Positions 44,727 through 55,834 of a DNA stretch of 64,000 bases are shown piece by piece. The position numbers and the translations under genes are program-made. The stretch is from NCBI GenBank assembly GCA_964017235.1, contig OZ024934.1, positions 83,108,706 through 83,172,705 on the forward strand, written 5' to 3'. Source of the DNA: Sabellastarte sp. h YS-2021. Its lineage: Eukaryota > Annelida > Polychaeta > Sabellida > Sabellidae. A model generated the notes under the pieces. That model ran no database searches. It was given only the letters and a program-made list of their open reading frames with translations, and was not told the origin of the DNA. Position 1 is the stretch's first letter. Each line of letters starts with the position of its first letter.

Positions 44727-45950
44727 CTACTGAGGAGGCTGCTGCTGCTGTTGAGGCGGTGCTGAAGTGGTGATAGTAAAGAGCTGCTGCTGCGGTTGTT
44801 GCTGCTGCTGCTGCTGCTGAGGCTGCTCGACAATCTGTGTTGATGTCAGATCTGGTAGCTGGCTTAAGATTCCACTCAGATTGTGTCTGCTCCCTTCGTC
44901 CTGTACAGTTAGGACAGATGTCGGGTTGCTGAAGCCAATGGGGCTTGGTGTATAGTACACAAAACTGCTGCTAGCTGCTGCTTGAGTGGAACTAGACGCC
45001 TGTGGAGTGGTTGTTGGCAGTAGGCCGACCCTCTGGGACTCCGTGGTAACAGTGGCTGATCTTCTGGGCAATGGCTGACGTCTGCGGTTACTCTTAATAG
45101 TTTCGATGTCTCTAAATATCTTGCCCTTTAATTCTTCAAATTCTTCTTGAGTCATCTTTTCGGCCTCTGATGCCACATAGTCAAAGAAGGGCTGCCTGTC
45201 TGACTTCTGATGCAGAAAACCTGAGATAAGTGTCCTCATCTGCTCAAAGTGTTCGAGAATCTTGTAGTCTGTAGTTGAAACGGGCATTGATGTAATGATG
45301 GACTGACTCCTCTCCCTCAGGACACTGGATTCGAGGTGTTCTGTATCAGTAGTTGAGCCACGTGATTCATCCTGCCTGCTGGTATTTGGACTGGCCTCAA
45401 AACCTGAACTTCTATTGGCCCCCTTTCTTCTGATGTGGGTTTTAAGAAAACCCATCTGTTGGTACACCCAGGACTGTCTCTTGGTCATCTCCCTCGGGGC
45501 TTGGCCAGATTGGAGCTTAGACAGCTTCCCATAACGGGTTCGCTGGGACTCGAACCAACGTCTCACATCAAAGGGCTGGAGCTTGAGTTCTGCAGATATT
45601 TCTGCCCAGAGAGCCTCTCTACTGGTCCTGTCGTGGAAACGTGAATGTTCCTTGTCATACAGTTCAGGGTGCAGCTTTACAAATTCCACAATGGAAACTT
45701 CCTGGCTGTCTGTAAAAGTGGCACACACCCTGGCTCTCTTAGCTGAAGAATGGCACTCCGGATCTTCCTCACACCTCTCTTCTTCTTCTGCCACAGCTTC
45801 CCCAATAGCTGGATCTTCCTGAATCTCCTCCTCCTCTCTCCTCTCACTTCCTTCTTCTGTAATAACCTCACTCCTCTCCTCTACTTGACTTTCCTTCTCC
45901 CTCTCATCCATCTTTTTCCTTCCTCTCTTCCCTCCTTTCTCTTTCCTCAT
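44727..45950 (-). CDS. Myb/SANT-like (MADF-like) DNA-binding protein of Harbinger element 2
   Basis: 407 residues, ATG at 45950-45948, TAG at 44729-44727. Order: basic N-terminus (1-20, KEKGGKRGRKK), a long Glu-rich acidic stretch (15-65), the trihelix-like domain about 85-150 (SIVEFVKLHPELYDK, ALWAEISAEL, VRRWFESQRTRYGKL with Trp115 and Trp132), a conserved WVYQQMGFLKTHIRRK block, a second helical segment about 235-285 (ILEHFEQMRTLISGFL…FFDYV), then a Ser/Thr-rich and finally Gln-rich tail. The Gln run is encoded by CAG-type repeats (44738-44822). In known Harbingers this partner protein carries the transposase to the nucleus and binds the ends. It is intact, intronless and convergent with the transposase. 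Confidence 0.88.
   Translation of the reverse strand: MRKEKGGKRGRKKMDEREKESQVEERSEVITEEGSERREEEEIQEDPAIGEAVAEEEERCEEDPECHSSAKRARVCATFTDSQEVSIVEFVKLHPELYDKEHSRFHDRTSREALWAEISAELKLQPFDVRRWFESQRTRYGKLSKLQSGQAPREMTKRQSWVYQQMGFLKTHIRRKGANRSSGFEASPNTSRQDESRGSTTDTEHLESSVLRERSQSIITSMPVSTTDYKILEHFEQMRTLISGFLHQKSDRQPFFDYVASEAEKMTQEEFEELKGKIFRDIETIKSNRRRQPLPRRSATVTTESQRVGLLPTTTPQASSSTQAAASSSFVYYTPSPIGFSNPTSVLTVQDEGSRHNLSGILSQLPDLTSTQIVEQPQQQQQQQQPQQQLFTITTSAPPQQQQQPPQ
44738..44822 (-). repeat. CAG/CTG repeat encoding poly-Gln
   Basis: Imperfect CTG/TTG triplets on the plus strand read as runs of Gln at the C-terminus of the Myb-like protein. Confidence 0.85.
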
Positions 45951-46123
45951 AATCCAGTCGACAAAATAATAAAAAAATAGTAAAATCTGTCTCCTAACTG
46001 TGAAATTTGCCCTAAGCTCAAGTATATAAAATATAAAATAAAAACTGAAAACCCCTACAAATCAGTGACACACGTCTCTCAGTAGCCAAACAGTCAGTAA
46101 CAACGAGAATGTGTGCGCGGTCG

Positions 46124-46131
46124 CTTATATA
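46124..46131 (-). promoter_or_regulatory. TATA box of the Myb-like gene, element 2
   Basis: TATATAAG on the minus strand, about 175 bases before the ATG at 45950. Confidence 0.6.
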
Positions 46132-46149
46132 GTCCCAGACCCCCTCATT

Positions 46150-46740
46150 GCCTCATTTTAATTTCCGACGCGCGGAAAACAGTCGGTTCTTAATCGGTTG
46201 TTAGTCCCAGGCCGCCTGGGGCATCCTCAGGCCGCCGCAGACTAAAAATGTGTGGTCCCAGGCGTCCTGGGGAGGCCGGTTTGGATCGGTTAGGGTCGGT
46301 TACCCTTAGTCGGTTCTTAGTCCCAGACCTTGATTTTTGGGTCCCAGGACACCGCAGACGGTCTGAGGCTTCCGGGGACTAATGGAACCGACCCACTTTC
46401 AGACGCATGAAATTCATACGCATCATATTTGAGTCTGGGATTAACAACCAGCCTCCTGGGACTAAGCTATGGAGGTCTGGGACTAAGGGTCGCAGGCGGC
46501 CTGGGACAACACACGACTGTGTAAATTTGGGTCTGAGGAGGCCTGAGGATGCCTGGGACTGGACATTTTGTTGAAGGCGGGAAATATGAATCGGTTGTAG
46601 TCGTGTGAAATATCAAACATGTTTGATTTTTCACACGGTCCCAACCGACCACAACCGACCCTTACAGGAAGCCTGGGACTAAGCAAATATTTCAAACCGA
46701 CCCCCCAAAACCCTTAATCGGGAGCCTTAGTCGTGTGGTG
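46150..46740. repeat. subterminal repeat array, right, element 2
   Basis: GGGACTAAG, CCCAGGCCGCCT and CGGTTAGGGTCGGTTA-type words in both orientations. It also contains the perfect palindrome AAACATGTTT (46614-46623). Frames at 46467-46695 are chance. Confidence 0.7.
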
Positions 46741-46754
46741 GAACACCCACATAA

Positions 46755-48506
46755 GACTGAGGTGGTTCATTCTGAGACGTGTAAACATACCATGAAATGA
46801 TCATATAAACTATAAGCCAACAGATTTGGTAAGGAGGGAAATTAATAACATAGTCATGAAGAGGCAATATAAAAATCACGATTACAATCTCTGATACAAA
46901 AATAGTTTTGTAATCTATACAGGTTTTTTTGTTGTTGCAAATTTAAGGCCCCCTGGTAATTGTAAATTGTATCTACTTTTTCATTAAAATGGTTCAAAAT
47001 ATTATAAAAATATTTCTGATATAAATAACACATATAAAGAGATTTAATGTGTCAATTTGTATTTTGAGACAACAAAAATGTTAACAGAAACAAAAACCAT
47101 TAAAAAATGCAAGAAATATATGAAAAAGGTGATCTGATATTTTGATGATAGAGTTACAACCACTCATGAATTAAATTAAATATCCCAAGGTTTTTTCTAA
47201 CAGAGCTAATTATTTCATAGATGACATGTAATACAGTTTAATGGAATGGCTTTTACTGCTAATTGGATAGCACAAAAAATTGATGAAGTGGATATAATGC
47301 CACATACCATCACTCAGCCCTTATCACTTAGAGTGTGCTCCCATATATGCGATATGCGTTCATTATTGAAGGTGACCTTTGGAGTTCATATGAAAATATT
47401 AAAAAGTGTTTCCACGTGTCTGAAAGCATTGGTGATATAGCTGAAGATCTTATTTTCCTGGATTTATGTAGAAGAGTGACAATGTCATTTCAGGGCCGAT
47501 ATCCTTGGCTTTTGTAATCATTTGTAATGTATCATTTATTTATTTGTTTAGTCATTGATTTGTTCATTCATTAATAAGTACATAACTCACAATGTCTGAA
47601 GCTTTAGGAAGACTAACATATACACAGTTTAGATAATACTTGCATATTCTATAATATAATTCAAATCTTTCTCTGAGGGATTGTCACTTACATCTATCAG
47701 CTGAATGCATCATATCTGAAATCACAACAAAGAATTTGCCTGGAAATGTTGACATTGTAGATCGTGTTAACTTGTCATATTCGGGCTGCCACCAAGGTGG
47801 CTGTCAGATCACTCTGGGACAGAATATTTAACCGGTCAGTGAGAATTTAGTAGTGACCACATGTGTTCCCTTTCAATTGGTCAGCTATTGATCAAGTGCT
47901 GTGAACCCAAATGTGGACCCCAAGAACTGGAATAGCACTTTTGTATAAATTGTTACTATCAACACCTCTCAGTTTCATAAAACATCTGTTTTCTCTATTT
48001 ATACACATAATTGGAAAAGGCTAGGGATCATATTTTGACACAAGGTGAGGCCTACCTGTGGCTTTGGCCTTCCTTAACGATCAACTGGATCCAGATCACA
48101 AATCCAGAATTGTAAATTGAAAAATTGTAAATTTGTAATTTTTTTCTTGTGAGTTTACATTGACTCAGGCAGGGATTTGCATGTACATAATTACTGCGTA
48201 AACAGAGTGTGCAAACTGACTCTCGGTGAAGTTTGGGTTTGCTTTATAAAAGTTATTTCACCAACTTTATCAAGAAGTGATTTGTCAAATTGATATGGCA
48301 TCTACCCATGTATGTAGTCAGTATGGAAGTCAGTTATGCCCCATCTACATTGCTTGCAGTATACCCAACAGTTGGAAGTTTTACTTGGTGGTGAAACCGT
48401 CTCCCAGGATGCCTCATATCTTCCCAGATTTGGTGTTTCCATAAGGTATCACATGCATGGCCACGAATTGGACCAGGGTGTGTAACCGTAATTAACAGTA
48501 AGATGA
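46755..48506. other. AT-rich noncoding region
   Basis: No gene firmly recognised. Overlapping frames at 47246-47517 include a fairly balanced 50-residue segment (EGDLWSSYENIKKCFHV) that could be an old exon or repeat, but I cannot assign it. Confidence 0.4.
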
Positions 48507-48774
48507 CAGTAGCAGGGGCGGATCCAGCTTTTATGTAAGGTGGGGGTTCACATTGAGTAAGGTGGGGGTTCACATCAGACATATTATAACTAAGGGGGTC
48601 GGGGGGCATGCCCCCTGGAAAAAATTTTTTTGGTAAAAATAGAGTGCATTTCCTGTAAATTTAACACCACTGTCAAGAGATAATTTTGTACTTTGGATTG
48701 AACCCCTTTACAGTATTTTTCAAGCGGGGGGGGGGTCGAACCCCCTGAACCCCCCCCCCCTGGATCTGCTAGTG
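48507..48774. mobile_element. MITE with GGCGGATCCAG-type ends, about 268 bp
   Basis: The left end CAGTAGCAGGGGCGGATCCAG-like and the right end CTGGATCTGCTAGTG are inverted copies. The interior has GGGGGTTCACAT repeats and G/C homopolymers with the words GGGTCGAACCCCC. Elements of this appearance are common in marine invertebrates. No target duplication is certain. Frame 48334-48609 is chance. Confidence 0.6.
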
Positions 48775-49904
48775 AGTAGGACTAGTGTAGTATAAACGTA
48801 TGTCACCGAGTGGCAACCTCTATTTACCTTGGCCCACTATGTTGTATTACACCGAAACATGACTGAGCCTTATATAAACTGCTGATCACACCTTCAGTTA
48901 CCATATGGAAAATTCTGCTGCACATGATCAAGTTTCCAAATTCAGAGGGAAAAATTATAAATATTTTAAAATTTTCATAGGACGCTCCAGGAAATGGATG
49001 GTTTTGCCACTGTGTGACAAGTTCGCATGGTAGATGAAGGACGGGTTCTTTTTGCCCAACACCTACTACCGCGGGGCATACCGCCAGAAGTGTGAATGGA
49101 GTTTTAATACAGTTTACCAAGAAATAAGGTGTCAAATAGATATAAAGTATATCTATGTATATAGTCTAGTATGAAGTCAGTAAAAGTTCACCCAGAAATG
49201 AGACGTCAGTTAGATATGACGTATATAAAAGTATATAGTCTAGGATGGAAGTCAATTAGTAAATGTTTACCAGGGAGTGAGATGTCAAACAGATAAGAAG
49301 TATATAAGCTTATTCAATAAATTGGTGGTTTTCAGCCTTGAGAGTATAAATTGGATATCTATTTTTTAAAATGTATCTGTGTTTTTTGGAAACCCAACCT
49401 AAAGGTCAATAGACACGAAAACAATCTGATGAGACTATTCTTAGACATAACCCCATTCTCCCCTCCGCCTCTGTAAATTTCTCAGCCTGGTAAAAAAAAA
49501 ACATTCAAACTTTCCAAATCTGAAAATAAAGAACTTAATAGTGTAGGCTAACGCTACCTACTGTAATATCACACTTTCCGAACACATACAGTTATTCTAA
49601 AAACAGATTCTATGTAGAAGCTTTGTTACTCCTGTCAATTTTTGAGCAGGCAGAGACTACAAATTTTATGAAATTACTGACTAATGGATAATCTAAGCAG
49701 CCAGTGCAAGGAAGGGTGTTCCAGAGAAGCTGAGAGCTTTAGACGTTAATACACTTTAGGCACTCTAGCTATTAAGATATAAATTTTTTTTCAAAATTCA
49801 GGGACAGATATTGGATACTATGAGTTATTGAATTGAAGAAATAAAGTCAGAGAACTTAACATAGTACTTTCATGAACATATAAATTTTTACAAATCCTCT
49901 GTTA
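48775..49904. other. noncoding region
   Basis: A unit with GTATATAGTCTAG.ATG.AAGTCA and GAGACGTCA occurs about three times between 48300 and 49300 at wide spacing, probably an old repeat. No gene recognised. Confidence 0.4.
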
Positions 49905-50300
49905 ATACCAGGCTCGTTGTTGCCACAAGGAAATACTTAGATGTTCCCATCTTTAATCCTCGGATCCCATCCAAAACTCATTTCGATAGATCCTTTGCTT
50001 ATGATGGACCCAGACTATTGAACAGTCTTCCATTGGATGTGAAATCTGCCCCCACACACTGGCATCTTTTAGGCTAGAGTTTAAGGCTCACCTGTTTCAT
50101 GAAGCCTATCCTCCCTAGCACCTTCTCCTTTGGTTACAGAAATCTTTCTGATGCTGACTCATTTCTTTTCCATGGACTTGTGATATTCCCTTTATGCTCA
50201 GGATTTATTGCATCTTAGAATTTGATTTAGATCTAAACTAAGCGCTTAAAAAGTTTGTATATTATTATTATTTTCTGTTATTATTATTAACATCTGCCCC
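49905..50300 (+). pseudogene. LINE C-terminal fragment with 3' end
   Basis: The plus frame encodes FDRSFAYDGPRLLNSLPLDV followed by KSAPT, the tail signature of CR1/L2/jockey-like polymerases. It breaks at about 50074 by a stop and a frame change (a further piece reads as KAHLFHEAY). It is followed by a 3' UTR ending CTAAGCGCTTAAAAAGTTTG and ATT repeats to 50300. Dead 5'-truncated copy. Confidence 0.72.
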
Positions 50301-50429
50301 TCACTCTACCAAAGTACACTCTATCCCTTAGGGGGAGGGGAAGCGCTGATAATCCCATAAAAACTAGATAAACCTTCAAATTAAAACTCCTTTTGTATCA
50401 CCTAGTATCAGTCTGTCATTGGTACATGC

Positions 50430-50895
50430 AGACAAGGTATATCACATCCATCGTGACTTTGTTACGTCCACCATGGATATTATGTTTTTGAGTATGTCCG
50501 TTTGTTTGACTGTGTTCATGTTTACTCTGAAACTAATGAACCCATCCTTGTATTGTTGCCAGTCCATACAGACAACGTATGTCACATGATTTGTAGCTAT
50601 GTTACCAAGGAGATTATGTTTTTGGGTCATTTGTTTGTCCACCTGTGTTTATGAATACACCAAAGCTAATGAATGCATTCTTTATCATTATGTTATGGGG
50701 GTAGAGTGTGACATTTTTGGAGAATCCAGATCATCCTCCAGATACAAAAAATCTGGAATATTCAATAGTTCCACTTTTAATGAATCGGGCTTGTGGTTGA
50801 GGTTACTAATATTCCAAAATTAAAAAAAGAATTATCTGGCCAAAAATTATAATATGGAGAAACTTGGCCACCTGGCAGAGGTGTCTACTCTTGAA
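50430..50895 (+). repeat. dispersed invertebrate repeat, copies in tandem
   Basis: Two related half-units start at about 50466 and 50605 (GATTATGTTTTTGGGTC, TTTGTTTG.C..TGT, then GAAACTAATGAA or CAAAGCTAATGAA). The end GGCAGAGGTGTCTACTCTTG resembles the ends near 18700 and 59010. Confidence 0.5.
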
Positions 50896-51479
50896 GGGAT
50901 TTTTAGTTATTGCTTTATTCTGGCTTGCATTGTATCTTGGTCACTGTATGCAGGTCACAGCTTGAATATAATGACATAAGTATTACAGTTGGATGTTGCA
51001 CTTGTTCTGATCGAAAATCCCGAAATATACCTTTGGATTTAAATATTATGGCATATCTCAAGCTTCTATCTTCCCATATATTTAAAAACAAATTACTGTT
51101 AATGGGTTCACAGAAAAACCTGCAAGCAATTTCACATTTGAAATATTTATAACATGAAAGTTTATTTCTCTTCCTGATAATAAATTTAAGTAATCATAAA
51201 AGTTTCAGAGTTAATTATTTTATTGTTAGGTTAATGTGGTTTTATTATTTTTGCATTCAATTATCCCCTTTATTTTTAACACCCGATTTTTTCATAAGCA
51301 CAGGTTAAAGGATAATAAAAGAACACAATAATTGAATCAACTGCTATGTAAAATATGTCTTGCACTTTCAACACATTTAAGTGTGTAGCTTCAAACCAAA
51401 GTTAGGCGCAAAATTGGGATTTTTGCCTATCATATGTAAACAAGGCCACTGCCGCAGCTGTTATCTCCCGCCTTAGAAT

Positions 51480-52520
51480 CAGTAATAATGGAGAACTAAA
51501 GGAGATATAAGGCTTTTGTAGTAAGATAACCCCACTTGACATTGACGAAGGGGTCAAAGGTAAAAGTCAGCAATTGGAAAAGAGTCTCAGGCCTTGACTT
51601 CCTTTAAGTTGTTTTCACATTTGGAGCCCCTAGTAGCAATGATAAGGGAGATATAAGTCCTTTTTAATAGGAATATCCCATTTAACATGTGATATGATGG
51701 CCAGTTTGTTTGTGAAACTTGGCCAAATTACAATCAGGCTAACTTTCTTAGCCATATATATTTTGTGCATATTTGATGAATCTAGCTGCAATATTTCAAG
51801 TTTTAGAGCATCTTAATGATTTTTAAATAATTGGCTATGGTGGCCATTTTGTTTTTCAAATTTTTCTCAAGCAAAACATTTGAGGGCCAGGACTTTTGAA
51901 GGTATGTCTTTATATTCTCAAGCCATAGCACCAATAATAAGGGTGAAATAAGGACATTTTAGTGTGACGACCCCATTTAACCTTGAAGCAGGGGTCAAAG
52001 GACAAATTCAACACCTGGGAAAGATTCCCAGGCCATGACTTCCTACATGTTGTTTTCACATTCTGAACCTCTAAGAGCATTATTAGGAGAGAAAAAAGGC
52101 ATTTTTAATAGAATAACCCCTTTTGACATTAAACATGTGATATGGCGGCCATTTTGTTTTTTGAACTAGGCCAAAATTACTCTCAGGCTAGCTTTTCTAG
52201 CCATATAGCTTTTGTGCAAATTTGATGAAGCTAGTTGGAATATTTCAGGATTTAGAGCACCTTCAAGACTTTCAAACAATTAGCTATGGCGGCCATTTTC
52301 TTTTTCAAAATGAGGCTAAAATTTTTCAGAGACAGGTTTTTATAGCCATAAACATTCCCTGCAAATTTGGTGAAGATATATTCATAAATGAATGAGATAT
52401 TAAGGTTTATGCAAAAACATGACGAACGGACGGACACATGCACACACTCAAGTACGGAAGGTATTTTATAATCTCCCAACCACTGCCTTCGGCCATAGGC
52501 CGGAGATACTAATGGTGGAT
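51480..52520. repeat. 1-kb dispersed repeat with ~445-bp internal duplication
   Basis: GGGGTCAAAGG (51550 and 51991), GTTGTTTTCACAT (about 51608 and 52049) and ACATGTGATATG (about 51685 and 52133) recur about 445 bases apart. GGCGGCCATTTT and GGTGGCCATTTT recur more often. It ends GACGAACGGACGGACACATG and a hairpin CTTCGGCCATAGGCCGGAG. No coding. Confidence 0.65.
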
Positions 52521-52737
52521 TTCTTATTAACATGAATTTGTGCAAGTGCAAATTATAAATGTAATTTAAATATTAAGTATTACACTAGATTATATTCTGG
52601 TGAGCTGTGAAAGGGGGATGATTAAATTTCTATATAAAAATTGGCATTAGCCAACCAACGCACAGTTTTACAAAGGAATATTTTCGTATCAAGCATTCTC
52701 ACTGGTTCGATGTCTGTATTTAACAAATAAAGCCAGA

Positions 52738-52885
52738 GGTTCTCGGTGGCCTAGTGGTTAGCAAGTTGGCATCTAATCACAGGCTGTCATATCTGTCAGT
52801 TAGAGTCCCACAAGTGACAATGCTGAGGACCTGTCCCAATATGACCCTGGCTGTTGAATGAGACGTAAAACCCCAGGTTTGACAA
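52738..52885 (+). repeat. tRNA-derived SINE (family B), best copy
   Basis: Head GGTTCTCGGTGGCCTAGTGG with A box (TGGCCTAGTGG), a B-box-like TTAGAGTCCC, then GACCTGTCCCAATATGACCC and an end GAGACGTAAAACCCCAG. It is shared with 12640, 13232, 18782 and 21085. Confidence 0.75.
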
Positions 52886-52889
52886 ATGA

Positions 52890-54545
52890 AGACAATCATG
52901 TTGAACTAATCCTTTCTTGGTTATGGACGTTGTCCCTCTTCAGTGGACTGTGGTAGAGGTGTGTACTGGGTAGCCCAGTTTAGCAGTCCACGAGGTGGCA
53001 TTAATGGGACATAATACTTCTGAGTTTATCTAATAATAATAATAATAATACCATCTGTCATGCATTTTTAAAATTCTTTAAGTCATGTACCCATATATAA
53101 CAGAAAACTAAAAGAGACATATTCTCTTTCAGCAAACCTACTTTCATCCCCATCAACATTTTCTGATGTACCATTGTTTTAAGAAACATTTTGTTTGCGC
53201 CGATTAAACAACTTGTATTCCATATTCACACCAAAAGCAGCCCCAATTGTTAAAATATCATAGTGATACTTTTGAGATAATGGATGCAGAGAGCAAACAG
53301 GAAGATTGCATTGAAGGAAGTAGGCAGCTGGGAGAAGGGGTCTGGGCATATTTATGTCTACATTCTCAATAATTACCTTATATATCTCTCTTCGTCTTTG
53401 GCTCTAGCAGAGACTTGCACTTATACAGATCACTTTTTGTGCCACGAGACTTTCATGGAACTGGCGCTTCCATCGAGCAACCTGGCCTTCCAGTGGTGTT
53501 TCTGATTGCTTCAAAGCTCTGATATCAGTGCCCTGCTGATGACTTTGCAACTCGCACCTGTAGATTAAAAGTCTTTTGGGCCTTCTTGTTTTTCCGGCCA
53601 GATTTTCTCCGACATGATGTTGAATAACAACGAGTTGATGTCTCTCTCAATCCAATATAATCTTTTGTGATCCAAACATATTTCAAACTTGATTTCTGAA
53701 ATCACATTTTATGAAAACTGTTGCTTATGCCAATATTTGAAAATATAGAATTTATCAAGCACCACAACTTTTATTTTACCTAAATATGGGACATACTGGC
53801 ACGGAGATATATAATTTTTATTCACTGGGGCCCCTTACTCTGTATAATTAACATTACATATATAGTTAACAGGTGTTTTTTTTATTTCTGAAGCTATGTA
53901 TTTATTTAATGAAGAAAAGAAGGGTAGATTACTGCATGCGTAGTAATCTGGATAATAACCATGAAGATTCACACAAATTGGTTTATGTTGATGGGGGCCA
54001 GGGAGTGCAATTTGAATATCCAACACAACTTATGGGTCATTGGTTTGGAAGTGTTGGATGCATCAAAATTTGGTGTACAATAAACTTCTGACTAACAGCA
54101 AGCTACTACCAGCTTCCCAAAATGAGGTCAGGCCGGGACTGGAACTCTGATAGGTGAGGTGGCCCCTAACTATATAAAATTTACAACTATTCTGTATACA
54201 TCATTAGAACTGTATTTTTTGCTTGTTTTTGCTGCATTTTAATCCATACAGAAATAGTGAAGTAATTGCAAGTTAAGAACTGAAATTTTTACATTTACCA
54301 GTGTACCTTTATATACGAGCCCCGTTTGCATTCTTTTTTGAATAAGGGGTTATTTTGCTTAGTTTTTTTAAAGGTAAATATCCCATATCAGAAATACACA
54401 AATATATATCACCCATGAACATGAATAATATGATACTTGTGCTATGCACTCGTAAATACTGTCATCTTCATAGGTGATTTATTTTTGTATAGGTCATTCA
54501 AGCAGTTTTCCTTATACTCAGACCGTAATAAGATTATTATCATAT
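52890..54545. other. noncoding region
   Basis: A short AAT microsatellite at 53033-53050. Frames at 53284-53505 and 53835-54091 show no recognisable motif. A SINE-like fragment (TACTACCAGCTTCCCA…GGTCAGGCCGGGACTGGAAC) lies at about 54095-54165 on the minus strand. Confidence 0.4.
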
Positions 54546-54551
54546 ATAAAG

Positions 54552-54815
54552 TGGTGGGGGCTCAATGATGTAGAGGTTAGAGTGCTTCACCTTCAACCTC
54601 TGAGGTAGTCGGTTTGAATCTCGGCCGGGGCCCTTCAAGTTTGAAATTTGATAGTTACTTGCTTTGCAGAATCTTAGCCCTTCAAGTTTGAAATTTGATA
54701 GTTACTTGCTTTGCAGAATCTTAACCAACTATTATCCAATGGTTCCTCCACCCGTAAACTACCCGTCGCAATATGACCCTGGCTATTGAACATGACATAA
54801 AACAACATTTAAAAA
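54552..54815 (+). repeat. tRNA-derived SINE with internal 47-bp duplication
   Basis: tRNA-like head (GGGGGCTCAATGATGTAGAGG with GGTTTGAATCTC B box), body ending CAATATGACCCTGGCTATTG and ACATGACATAAAAC. A 47-base segment starting CCCTTCAAGTTTGAAATTTG is present twice in a row (54631-54677 and 54678-54724). Confidence 0.7.
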
Positions 54816-55246
54816 ACATAAGTATACAAAGTGGCAGGTGTTATCCCTATGATCTTATCTAATCCAGTTGACCGGATCTGAACCAAAATACACTATGACA
54901 GTGTGACAGCACCTTTTAAGTTGAATATATCCTCGGCCGAGTGAAAAATTCTGCAGAATATATATTTTTGATTAAAATGAATTAAGGCAATTCCAAAATG
55001 ATAATTCTAACCATTTTTACCTCCAAAAATTATGCTTGTTTAGCATTTGTCCTTACATTTTATCTCAATATGTACAGACATCCTCCCAATTTGCAGACTT
55101 CAAATGAGCCACGTATTGCAGCATTAAATCGCAGACAGAACCCCCAACAGTTGTCTGTGACGGTGTCTGTGTGTTCAGACTTACAGCTGCAAAGGTTATG
55201 GTGGCCTAATAGCGGCTTTAAGACTGAATATTTCATTAAAGGAAAT

Positions 55247-55296
55247 ATACGTGTGTGTGTTGGGGGGGGGGGTGTGTGTGTGTGTGTGTGTGTGTC
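55247..55296. repeat. TG microsatellite with G run
   Basis: GTGTGTGTG, then a run of G, then about 12 TG units. Confidence 0.85.
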
Positions 55297-55675
55297 TTAT
55301 ATTAATAATCTTTCTTGGCTATATATTGAATTTACTTTTTATGTCAGATCACTTATATATATATATACCAAAACTAGAAACCAATTTGAAGGTACACCTT
55401 TGTAATTGAGGACTGCAAACCTTTTGTCAGGATTTTTCAACAGTTACTCGATTATGTTAGTGCCACTACGATTTTGTCAACACAAAGTATGTATGTAATG
55501 GTAACAAATTTACGTAGTCACATTACACATGGAAGAAATCTATTGCCTGACCTTAAAACCTGACAAAAAGTCCTCACAGCATAACGGCTGAATGATTTTT
55601 TGCCGAATGTTTGGATTTTTAGGCGCTAGTGCTGGCAAGGCTGGTGCTTCCGGATGATCACTTTTCTCTTCTCCG

Positions 55676-55830
55676 AACTTTCATAAAATGTGGCATAGCA
55701 TGGTGAGTACCATCTCTCTACTGGAGGTGAGCAACAATGGGCTACGTTAGTACTGGGATGGATGACCGGGTCAGTCAACCACTCGTGTCTCTGATGGTTT
55801 TGCAGCTCATTCTAGCAGACCAAAACAACT
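55676..55830 (+). repeat. 5S rRNA-derived SINE, plus-strand copy
   Basis: CTACGTTAGTACTGGGATGG with GATGACCGGGTCAG matches the 5S box C region and the copies at 5549 and 40744. The frame 55737-55931 is chance. Confidence 0.7.
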
Positions 55831-55834
55831 TTTG

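Larger units (their letters stand above)
41868..46751 (+). mobile_element. PIF/Harbinger element 2 (4884 bp), nearly intact
   Basis: Starts TGCCCCTGTTCCACCA and ends in the inverse of TGTGGGTGTTCCACCA. Target duplication TAA at 41865-41867 and 46752-46754. A plus-strand DDE transposase (42321-43622, one in-frame stop) and a minus-strand Myb/SANT-like gene (44727-45950) point at each other, each with its own TATA box and a histone-type hairpin after the stop. Both subterminal regions (41880-42240 and 46150-46740) are packed with CCCAGGCGTCCT and GGGACTAAG-type motifs. The arrangement of two convergent genes is the norm for animal Harbingers. Confidence 0.92.

Noticed and set aside
54998-55405. 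135-residue plus-strand frame
   Set aside because: Composition follows AT-rich DNA and the TG microsatellite; no motif or start context.
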